A stretch of DNA of 64,000 nucleotides. It comes from Lates calcarifer (Eukaryota; Chordata; Actinopteri; Centropomidae). Location of the stretch: assembly GCF_001640805.2 (NCBI RefSeq), contig NC_066852.1, forward strand, positions 10,400,194-10,464,193, given 5' to 3'. Made by a program: the position numbers and the translations under genes. The stretch's first letter is position 1. Every line of letters begins with the position of its first letter. The notes under the pieces are model-generated. The model saw nothing but the letters and a program-made list of their open reading frames with translations, had not been told where the DNA came from and searched no databases. Below are positions 48,801 to 60,800 of the stretch, one piece after another.

Positions 48801-51800
48801 TGTAAGTATTTTCTTTGATTTAGAGGCCCCACTTCAGTGCTGACAACTGCAGGAGCTGTAAGTGTCTGTGCATATTTGTGCGTGCTGTAAACAGGCATCC
48901 ATGTGTGTCTTTTGTTCTCCATACCTCCTTTCCACGGGTAGGCTATACTCATCACAGTCCCAGGCACTGGCATGAGGGGGAGACAGGGCTTCTCCCCAGC
49001 TTACTGCATTATGTTTTGGCATCTTTGGGGCCCGTGTTCCTTTCTTTTGATTCTGACTCCCTGAGAAAAGGAGAAACACAAATGAGGTAAACACGGACTT
49101 ATGGCTCGCCTCGTTAAAATTCACCACTGGACAGACTCGCTGCTGGCCTCACCTGAGGTGCTGTTGCTGCCTCTGTCTGAGCTGTGGTGTGAACCTCCTG
49201 TGCCGTGATCGCGGGTCTGGTTGTAGGCGATGGTTTTGGGGTGGATCACTCCTTCATTTCCTTGCAGGTGATCTGAAGACAAAATAGAAAGCAAATTTGC
49301 AACATCTCTTTTTTCTTTCCTAGAAATGGTACAAAGGAAAATCAAATTGAACCCTACTTTACCTTTATTTAGCATGTTTTGCTCAAGTATATTGTATTGC
49401 ATCTGTACTGCCATCTCCTTTGGTATTGGAGGAGGGTTGGGGGGCTGTTTCCAGCAGGGCACGTCCAGAGGCTCTGCTATAGCGCCACCGGAGGCCGCCT
49501 TATTCTTGATGCTGGCCTGGATGAGCTGGGTGGTGGCGTACGGGATGGGCTCATACGTGCCCGTTGAATCGCCTCCTGGACTTGCGTAGCACAAGTTGGA
49601 GTTGTTGAATGTTTTTATGTCATTGAGCTTGTTGGAGAGGTTTACATCACTGTAAATGGCCGTCTCAGAGGCAAGCTGCCCCCCTTGTTTGTTTTCTGGG
49701 TGGTTTCCATAGTTGGCTATGCAGTCAGCTGAGAAACAAAGCAGCACATGGACACATGAAGTCACAAACCTTCAGCACTACTGGAAGCCAGATGACATGA
49801 ACTCAGTCTTGCACTAACCTGGTCGGCTGTATGTTGTCATGTTACTGTCACTGGTGCCATTACCATTATTGCAGCAGTTGATGCTACAGTCCTTGTGATT
49901 GGCACATGCATTTGGCCAATTGTCTGGCAGCCACAGCTGGTTTAAAGGTTCACCCATGCTGAGGAGGCCAGGTCTGCAACAGGGAGGACCACAGTGCCGT
50001 CAATCAAAACCTGCTGTCTTCATAAATCACTGAAGAGCAAGCATGGGGTGGATGCATGCATTTCATCATTTAGAAAAGGAAGACACCTCCCCCTAGTGTT
50101 CCATTAACGTCAATGCACTTCCTCTGTTTGTCTTTATATAACTCAAAGGGACACAAATATCACTCACCTGCCAGCACTGCACACAGATTCTCCTCTTTGA
50201 TACGCAACTGCAAAGGGCAACAGAAAAACATGAGACCTTGATGAGCTGTCAAAAAGGGAAGTGCCAAAGGTAGAGAAAACCATGAAAGGCGGGTAGAGAG
50301 TCTAAGCATAAATCTAAAGTCAAAAGTCTGCGCTTCAGCACATACTTCCATCCATAGGGCAAATACTCTGACTGTCTGGTTTAATTTATATGAAGACAAC
50401 GCAAGTAACTGCCTGTGCCTTTACCCATCTCAGCGTGACTCCACCACTGATTTAGAAACACTGTTTAAGACAGCGTCTCATCCAGCACCAGTGAAGTATG
50501 AAACAAGAACAAATTCTCCTATAGAAAGCATTCCACACTCTAGTCAGCAGGTGGGTTTAGCACACTATCAGCATGTAGATGTTAATGCAAAAGCAGGTGG
50601 TGATTTGTTATAATCAGCTAATTCCACATTTGATTTAACAGATATATATTCACATGCTAGTATTACATGTACTGTATAGCTACTTCTATTTCTATCTTAG
50701 AAAAAGAACTTTTTAATTAGCATAATCTTGATGATGTTTTTCTTCACTTAATCTTGCTTCATTTTGTTTTTCTTTGATGTATTCTCTGATGAGGTGTTTG
50801 TAAAAAAAAAAGTGTATATGTTATTTTAACGTTGTACAATCTTGGTATGCCCTATCAGTTGTGTTTCCATACCTTCCGAGCTTTCTATACCGTATGTAAA
50901 TGAAAAACTGAATTGCACAAATCCCTATTCTTGACAATCCTAAAGAAAGAGGGTGCAGTTTTATCTCAGGATATTTATCTGAACAAAATATAGTGACCAA
51001 AAATAGGCTTGCAGCAGCAAACAGCAGCAGATCAACCAGACTGTACGTACCTGTGGGTGTAAAGGTGAATGACGGGACTGTAAGGACAGATAAAGAAGAG
51101 GAAATCAGCTACGTACTTCAAACTGTGAGTTGTTCCTATGTCTATGCATGTAAGCTCTGCTGTGTGATGGACTTCTCTTCATATAAACGTCTGATGTGTA
51201 CAAACGTGCAAATAACCACATGCCATTTGCCTTGGTGTTGCCTCAGTCTTTGACATGTGTGTCCAGGTGAAGGTTAATGGGGGTGATAGGCAACCAGAGG
51301 GAGAGGGGGGAAATAACTGTGATATTGTGGCAGACACGGTAATGGCAGGTTGACAGGCCTGTGCCTCCAAGAATTGTGCCGTGTTGAGGAAATGACACTC
51401 TACAAATGAGCCACTAAAGGTCAGCCTTTGAATGTCTGCATAATCGCAAATGCAAATTTGTTTCTGAAGTCTTTGTGTCAAAGGAAGATCAGACCAAAGT
51501 ATTTTTCAGCATTGATGTGGTCTGCTTATTAGCCTCTGAAAATATTCCTTAATATCACTGAGATGATGGCTGTTTAGTGTGGTGGCAACGTGTCACAGCT
51601 TGATCCCTTCAACAACCACCTTCAAACACACCTACATAAGTAACATGATAACTTGTTTTGCAGTTGCAAACTTGGCCCACAGTATAGGTTGCAAATCAGC
51701 ATTTTGAACATACATACAGTACATTCATCCAACAAACACACATCTATCCATCTACTTTTATAAAATATACACATAACAGAGAAAAACACACCCTTGCGGA

Positions 51801-54800
51801 TGCCAGTGTATGTGCTGCTGAGGCCACTTCTCTTCTTGCGGTGACGGTAGAGCCACACGCTGAAAATCATGAGCACCAACCAGCAGGTGGCGCCAATGCC
51901 AGCAATAAAAGCTGGCTGTCTCACCACATCTGAGATCTGAGACAACGTGTCTCTTTCCTCACTGATATCCATCATCTGGCCTGCAGAGTCTGATCAGAAG
52001 AAGAGGAAAGAGAGAAATGTAATATTATATGTGCATGAAAACAACAGCAATGATGTAAGAAGCATAACTGAAGATTTCAGTGTGTTGAAAAAAACTAGCT
52101 GAACACAATAAGTAAGGGGGTAAGCACAACATGATGCTTTATTTAAATTTTGATGAGCACAGTTTGATGAAGAGGATGCTACGAAACATGATATTAGTTT
52201 TCACTGTGAGATACTGACACTGTTTTTAAGCCTAGTTTGTCACAACTAACTAACTGAACACTTCTTTTTGGGAGAACTCTTACCTAATTGAAAGAATGTG
52301 ACATCGCTCTTGACCCCAGGTCCGGCACCGTTGCTGGCCGCTACCTCTACACTGTAGCGAATTCCTGGCGCCAGACTGGAAATGAGCACAGAGAAGGTGG
52401 AGCCGTCGACCGACTGGTTTACATGATAGCGACTCTCATTACCCAGGCACCAGATCTGTCAAGAGAAGGTGAGGAGGAGACAGGATGACAGTGATAGCCC
52501 GAGGGACACATCCGACAACACAAGAGGCATCAACAGTCTCACAAAGACACAATTTACATTTAAACTGGAGTACACATGATTCAGAGCGCTGGTACAGGAG
52601 AGGGCGGGAGCCTTCTTTTCTTACCTTGTACTCCTGAATGACTCCAGCCTCTTCCGGGTCCGGAGGCGGTTTCCAAGCAACGAGGATGGCAGTTCCATTG
52701 GCATCACTCTTTGTCACTGTAACACCCTGGGGTGCTCTGCTAGGGGCTGAGTCAATGAACCATAGATTTAACCATGAGTCATAAACACAATCTCAGAAAA
52801 AATTGCACCAATGTTATTCAATTACAGTCGGTTATTTATAGATACATACAATACAGTAGAAAAAAAAAGTTCTCTCTCACCTTCCTCCAATGTCCTAACC
52901 ACCTTCACCTCACTGTCAGCCCCCTGGAACTCATCAAAGAAGGGACGCACTTTGAACTCGTAGATGGATCCTCTCTTCAGCTGACCGATCACCACCCCGT
53001 CCTCCCGCGGGGAGTGTACCTCCAGGACACTCCACTGCCCCTCAGGCTGGCCGTGCTCAGCGGAAACTCTGTAAAGCACCTTGTAGCCCTGGATGTACGG
53101 GGATTGCTGCTCGACCTTACAATGATGCAGAGATAAATGCATGCAGCATAAATGTCATAAATGTGACAGTGAGCAACTAAACATCTGGGTCTGAATCAAA
53201 GAGATGTGTAGATGCACTGTAGTTTTAACTGCTGTAATTCAAGTAAAGTCCGAGGTGTACAGTGATATCTGCATGTGAGTTAAAATAACATACATCTAGG
53301 AGGTTAGAGCCTCATCTTGTGAATGTTCTGCAGGAAGGATCTGTTAAAACTCAGTTAATTCCCTTTGCCTTTAGGGCAATACAGATTAACATTTCCCCAT
53401 ATCTGTGAATTCTCACTGCAAACCACAGCATGAGGTCATTAATAGTTTCCTCTCAGGAAACTCTGGTTAAAATCAAGCCAGGAGTGGACTAAGCGCTTTC
53501 CATTTAAACCACACAATTATGACAAAGGATGCCTTGAAACATTTCTGTGGGGGCATCTACACATCCACACACACAAAGCACAATGCATCCCACCGAAGAT
53601 AAATTCAGCATTGTGCAGCAGATTTGTTCTCTGCTAGTAAATATTTAGACAGAAATCCATTGTAATTTCAGCAAAAAATAAATCATTGAAACGCTTTCAC
53701 ACAAGACAGTTTCAGCCTGGATGCTCCTCCTGAACTATTTAGAGCTCCGTGTTTCGCTGAATCTCTGTTCAAAGTGTATCTGCTAAATCACCACTGAGAG
53801 CTCACCTCTTCATCTTGCTTGGGAAACTAAATGAAAACATGTCAGAGAGTAAAAGTCTGCTCTAAAATCTGTCAGCACAGACATAGAGTGTGTTCATTTT
53901 TAAAGGCCTGACCCCTCAGCTTTTAAATAATTTGTTAATGTACAGTATGTGTTTACATTTACTGGTAAAATTGCACATTTGACCTTTTCCCATATATACC
54001 CTAACACTGACAACTTTGAGCTTATGTAGCACAGAAATGTTTTACCATACACTATGGACTCTTACCATCCACTGCAGCCTGACAGCAGAAGATGACAGGA
54101 CGGTTGGTGTGTGCAGGTGGATTACCACATCTCCCAGCTCCCTCTGGATGTGACGGTGATCCACTCCCTGCATGGTGGAAGTGGTGTCTGTTGGTGCCAA
54201 AGGCAGGAAAGATGTTAAACAGCAACACTGAATTGAAATTAACCTCTGAAGTCATTATTTCAGTATTACATAAAGGTTTTTTTTTTTTTTTATTGAATGA
54301 AAAGCTCACACTGACCCTGTGTTCTGACCGAGTCAGAGATTGGACTGGGGTCACTGAGGCCATAAGCATTCACTGCTCTGACCATAAAGAGGTAGACAGT
54401 TCCAGGCTTCAGGTTCCGTAGGACAAAGGTCTGTGTCTTCACATGCTCAGCTAGAGTCACCCATCTGCTGCCTAATGTATAACTGTAAGAAGAGGTGAGG
54501 GCATAAAACAAAGCCAGAAAAATGTTTCATTAAGCTTGCTAAATAATAGTATTATATTCAGTAAAAACAGGCTGGATACTTCATGTCTAACCTGAAAGCC
54601 TCGATTAGGTAAGATGTAGGTGTTGCACCGGCACTGGGATTCGTTTTCCACGACAGAGTGACAGAGGTGCGGCTGACATCAGTCACCTCAGGTTTTAATG
54701 GTGCACTGGGAATCAGATTAGGGTCTGTGGGATGACTGGAGTGGACAATAACTCCAAACTCTGCCAAAAATATACCAGGAAATGTATTAAAAAGTTAACC

Positions 54801-57800
54801 ACGACTCTTTGGTGAGCACTGTATTAACAATGTCTCTGACTAAGTCTCAATATGAATGACCCACCTTCTACTTGCAAGTATGCTGTCCAGGAAGCCTCTC
54901 CATTTGGACTGGAAGCTACACAAGTGTAGAAGCCTGTATCTCCCAGCTGAGGAGAAAAGGTACAGGAGCAGACATTTGTGAGATAGCTTAGCGCAGTGCA
55001 GTCGCTGTGACCGCTAATTACTAACTGCTGTGTAACTTCATCCCCTACCTTGGCGTAGTGAATCTCCAGAGATCGTGTGTCTGTTAGGGAAATGCGTGAG
55101 TCCACAGGAGACACCACCACACCATCCTTCTTCCAGTGGACTGTAGGAGGTGGAGAGCCAGCAGTTTGGCACCCTAAGACTACTGTGCTGTCCACAGGGA
55201 CAGTCTGGTTGACTGGGCCCTGTCTAATCACAGGAGGAGGGTGGTCTGACCCAGCTATTTAAAAAAATACAAAAAAATAAAAGCAGGAAAGTTTTGAGTC
55301 AGGTGATTGACACCATGATCCCACAATTTCACAGTTTCCCAATGCAACTTGCACAATGGTAGTTATATCCACAATTCACTATAATCTAGTCCTGTTTGCT
55401 ACAAACTGTGCTTGTGTAAAATCTTTACTGGAAACTTACTATGTCAAAACATCTCCAACAACACAAACTAAGCATATTGAACCTATGATTTTAATTTCTT
55501 TCCCTACAGCAGGCACACAAGCTGAAACCCGTTTTTGGTCATGTTTTGAGAACTAAAAGTGCCTGTTCGAGGCTGGAGAAACATTTAGTTATATACAGTA
55601 AGTAAAGTATGGGTGAAGTAAGGTAAAGCTCATATGACAAAAACACTAAGGCAAGATCTCAGTCTCCAGTGCTCATTTGCCTAATATATAGAAAACAGGG
55701 TTTCTTGATTTATGTCCATCATGGGAAGCTATCATTTCCTGCTGGTACAAAAGCTAAGTTACAGTAGTAGCATCTGGTGGCCATGTGATTAAGACACATA
55801 CCATCTTTGTTGCATGTCATTCACTTCCCTTTCCCTGCATTGCCCTGTCTGTATCTGTACTATCACTATTGACTAACAGCAGAATTCCAAAAAGCAGTAA
55901 GCATACTGTCAACAGTACATTATAGAATTGGAAATTGGGAAATGATGTTCACAAAAGATCAAAGCTGAAGAGAGAGACAGAAATAAGAGTAAGAAAGATG
56001 AAAGTAGAGAAAATGAAAATGAAATGCTGCCAAAAAAATGAAAGACAGATAAGATGTGAAAGATATTGAGAGGAAAATTGGTGAAGAGAGAGAACAATAG
56101 GTTTAGCTGGCTGTGCAGGCAGTGAAGGAAAAAGAAATCAACTTTTCCCCTCCAGCGGAGAGCAACTAATCGTTCATTCGGCAGTAGGTGCATGCTGGAG
56201 CCAGCTCCAATCACAACGGCAAAGCCCAACTAATAACAATCCCACTTAGATAACAGAGCTCTCTCTCTCTCTCTTTCTCTGTCTCTTACATTTCAAAACC
56301 CTGTGGATATGGGCAGGGGTTCTACATAAATAAAAAAATAAATAAAAAATGGCAAAAAAAAAGGTGATGGAAACACACCTTGAAAACTGCTGGCAGTAAT
56401 GCCGACCAGTTATTTCCATACAAATGCACCACTCCAAATGAGGATGAGAGGAGTGGTGTGGGATGGAGGGATTTGGGGGGAGGGCAGAGTAGAGAGACAC
56501 AGGTACCGACGAAGAGTGCAGTGCTATAGACCAATGAAAAAACTGCATAAAACACAACCCCATCTTTTCCTATGTCCATTACCTGTAACAAATTTTGCAC
56601 TGAGTGGATGCCTCTCATTTCCTTACTAGGTGGCTGCAGAGCGTGTTTCCAATAAGAGCAGCAGATTATCCATTATAACTAAATGGGCTGCATTGAACAA
56701 CTCAATGTGTCGATGCAGTAAATGTCTGTTTAACCCTGTGGCTATTATCTTCATTAATTTAATATATGTACATAGTACAAAGTTACTCAGACAAATGTAT
56801 TCATGATCACACAGGTCATTTAATTGGGAGCCTGTGGACTTTCCTGGTGGTTTGTAATTACTGGTGCGAGCCTGCAAGCACATTTAAATTGCTTTTTTCA
56901 AACAATTAACAGTGATTTTTCTTCACCTAGGATTTGGATGACAATCCCTCAGACAAGTTTCCATATGAAAGTACCTGCAAATAGTATTATATGTCAATCC
57001 TGCAGTCCTGTTTCACAAATATCTACAGTAGAACAGAACACAGACTGTGTTGTGTTAATGGATAATAATTATTGTATTCCCCTAGACACAAGGCTAGACA
57101 CTCTTTACAAACTATCACCATGGGAACAGAGGTTTTGAGCTCAACATTTGAACAACATCTCCTAAAATCCCTCTCCTGACAGTTAGTAACCAAGGCCAAC
57201 TACCACACCTAAGGGAGGTAGCTCTCACTATGCTGCAACCGGGGGCCAATTTGTAGCCTAATATACCTGCTCAGCAAAGGAAAACAGCAGCAGAGGAGTA
57301 GTCTGTTTAGCCAAAAGACAAAAAAGTGAAGCTAGAAAGGTACTGAATAAAAGAAACCCCACAATTTACCCTCCATCACTCCTTCCCCATACTCACAGTC
57401 TGTGACCTCCAGCAGTGCTTTGGTAATGACACTGCCAGCGATGTTGAGAGCCTGGCAGCTGTAGAAGCCACCATCAGAGTGCTGAACATTGGTAATGGTC
57501 AAACTGCCCATCTGGGAGACAGACAGGCGGCTATAGGGCTGTGGTGGCTGGTAAGAGAACAGGAGACTCTAGAGGCGAGACAGAGATCACAGAGTTAGAA
57601 GCCCATTTGTGAGGGGTGATTCAGCGTGATGACAGACTGAGGGTCAGTCTCACCTCACTGCCCTCCCTCTGCCAGAAGATAGCGGGCTGCGGGTTGCCGG
57701 TGGCTTCGCACTGGAAGGTGACCGTCCTGCCCACTGTCACCACCTGGTTCCTGGGGCGTATGGCAAATGCTGGGGGCACTGCAGAGGAAGAGAGGCCCTA

Positions 57801-60800
57801 ATTACCTGGCAGCCTGATACATTCTCATCATTATCAGTTTTAGAAACACCACAGTATGCATAGAAGGCTCAAGGAGCAAAGCTGGCTGAGTGTAGTGTAT
57901 GCAGCAAAAGCAGTCACTATTTACCTTTTTTAATGAAAAAATAGCACATTTTTATTCATTTACCCACACGCAACGTGAATTACATACTGTATTGGTGGAT
58001 GGAATTACAGTGCAGATAGGACAACGACAGGGGCTCATGATTTCCCTGTTGTTGTCTGATGGTGGATGAGGGATGGATGACAACTTACCGGTGTTGACTA
58101 AAAGGGAAAAACACAAAAAAGTGTATGAGTGATCAGGGTGCATACAGGGATGTGCAACTGCAATGATGCACTTAACAGTACTAGCACATGCTTGAATGAA
58201 TGAGCACAATGGAAACGATACAAAAAAACAGTAAATGGTAGTAATATAAGTAAGTAATATAGGGGTGCAAATAAAAATGTGTCTACAAGTACATTACAAA
58301 TAACTGGGTTTTTATTCATTTTATTTTATCAATATCCTTATATTTCTATCATTTTCTCCTAACATGGTTTTTATGAGAGGATTCATTTTATCTCACTGTT
58401 ATTCTTCGACACACAAAAAATGGAGAGACACAAGGAAAAAAGGAGAGAAAGAGAAAATGATGATTTCACAGTAAGATAATACACATCTATGTATTTTACG
58501 CATAAATGCATGTCACAGATGTCAAAGGACAAGGCGCACTATTTAGCCCTGATTAGACCCCGCAGGCTTGTTGATTTGTGAGGTGTGAAAAGAATATATA
58601 ATTGCTGGTTTGAGTTACATAGCCAGCCAGCCTTGAGGCATATTTAGACAAAGATACAATCCCCTAATGAGGACATAAGCCTGTGAGGGTTGGGGAAGGA
58701 GCATTGTGTCTGGAAAGAGGGGAGAAGGGGGAGCTGCTGGTACTATGCAGGGCTCTGCTCCTCCTTAAATCTGCTACACAAAGACATATTTTGAGATGGG
58801 AGCAACTGTACATCTTGACATCTGTAAACTAGATTTATGGTGAAATGACTGGCTAGCTAACCAGCTGGTTTTGGAACTACTGTGAGAGGATGACTGCGGT
58901 TATTGCTCAACATTTTTGTGTTCAAAGAATGTTTTTAGAAAAGTAAAGCACATGATTTTTGTCTCGCGCAGAAAAAGCTGGGCTTAAGCACCCCCTCTGG
59001 AAAGACATGTGTCATGTTTGGGCAATTTTATTTAATTTATCAAAAAGTTTCTCCCAAGTTAATGTCTGAAAGATTACAGATCATTTTAATGAGTACAACG
59101 CTGAAGAGCCATTTCATTTCTCTGCTTGGAACCTGTGCAAACCTTAAAATGAGTAAGCTCCTTGGCCTGCTACATCTGTTTCAAATGGCAACTGTTTAAT
59201 ATCAACCAAATGTTCTAAGTCAGTAAAAATGATTCTGTGGTTAAGAGTACAGCTATGATTGAGGTAGCTGGAGGTTAATACAGAGAGTTTTTTTTTTACA
59301 TTTAATTATGAAACATTCATTTAGAAAGGTCTCTGTTTCCTCCCATAATGCAACTTCTACTCATCTGCCAGTTATTGTTGCCCTTCTCCATTCATGTGCC
59401 CAAATTAGCTTTGGTCCCCCACGATGCTTGTTTTCTCAGGTTTTTGGAGGGAGAGGAAGACAATGTAATTGGAACCATGTCATTTCCCAGCATGCAACCA
59501 GCCCTGTCCTATCTTTAATTAAGTCCTACTGTCCTCGCAGTCTGTGTCACCCACTGTGTTGCTGCTGTGTGTGCATGAGTGTGTTTATGTGTATAGATAT
59601 ACGTCTGTGTATGCAACTATGTGAGGTGTCCTGCTGCTCATTTCCTGTGACTGATTTAAAAACTAAAGGGTGTCATTGTGGTGGGACGACTTAGACCAAA
59701 TGAATCCATTTTCCATGGTCACGTAAACATTTACTTTGCATGCTCTCCTCAGTTTAAACAGGACATTACTATGAAAGATACTGTAAACAAACTGCTGCGA
59801 TGTCCTATACTGCATGCTATTTGGAACTGGTGACTGCTGCAGTCATTATATAACCTCCAGCCAGGAAGAAACACAAACACCCCAGAGATAATTTTGCCTG
59901 CCAGTACTGTCCTAAGAGAAACAGCAGCCTGTAAGTTACAATGATGAAACTTGGTCCACATAAAAGGCAAGGTAAAAGTCACTGCATACTAATTTGTGAC
60001 ACTGTAAGATAGGATTAGTTCTCCTGTAACGCTATAAGTAGCTGCTCTGAAAAGATTTCATCCATGAAAAGGAAATCCTAGGCCCTGAAAAAAGTGTGTG
60101 AACTGTATACTGTATTGAAAAGAGGTTGGTACTAGGTTTGGAGGACATTACATGTGAGGGTCGGGTTGTACTGACCGTGCACAGTGAGCGTGGCGGATGC
60201 CTCAGACTTCCCAACCATGTTTTCCACCACGCATGTATAGGAGCCCTCATCCGAAGAGGTCACTTGGCGAACAATCAAAGTATGGTCCTCTAGGATTTCA
60301 AATCTGTAGGGCAGGACGGACACACGCAATCAAGAGATGAAAGAAAAAGTTGAAACACCGTGTTGGCGTGGTAAATGACTGCATGTAGAGGCTCTTTGTG
60401 CAGTACCTGCCCTTAGGCAGGTCAGAATCATCTTTCCTCCAGCGGATAGTGGGAACAGGGTCTCCTTGAACCACACAGTGGAACTCCACGCTCTCGTCTG
60501 CCAACACCACCACGCTGCTGGGCCGCTTTAAAAAGGTCGGGCGTTCTGGAGGGCAGCACAATAGCAAGCAGTATAAATATCAATATAAATCATCTGGTGA
60601 CTGCCATCTATGTCCCTATCCTTATTATCCTTGCATAGCTTACATCATTTATTTGTCTATTCTTAAAAGAATATATATCAAAATTGTTTTTTCAACCTCT
60701 TTGTGTAGTTGCCATAGCTTATGTAAACTTTACTGTACCAAGTGCAACAATAGATGTTGTATTGTCTCAATTTGTCTGTATAATTTCACAGTAACATGCT

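Noticed and set aside
52734..52746. A shorter robo1 FN3 exon starting at 52734
   Set aside because: It keeps the frame, but the upstream acceptor gives APSRAPQG, which matches ROBO1, and has the better splice context.
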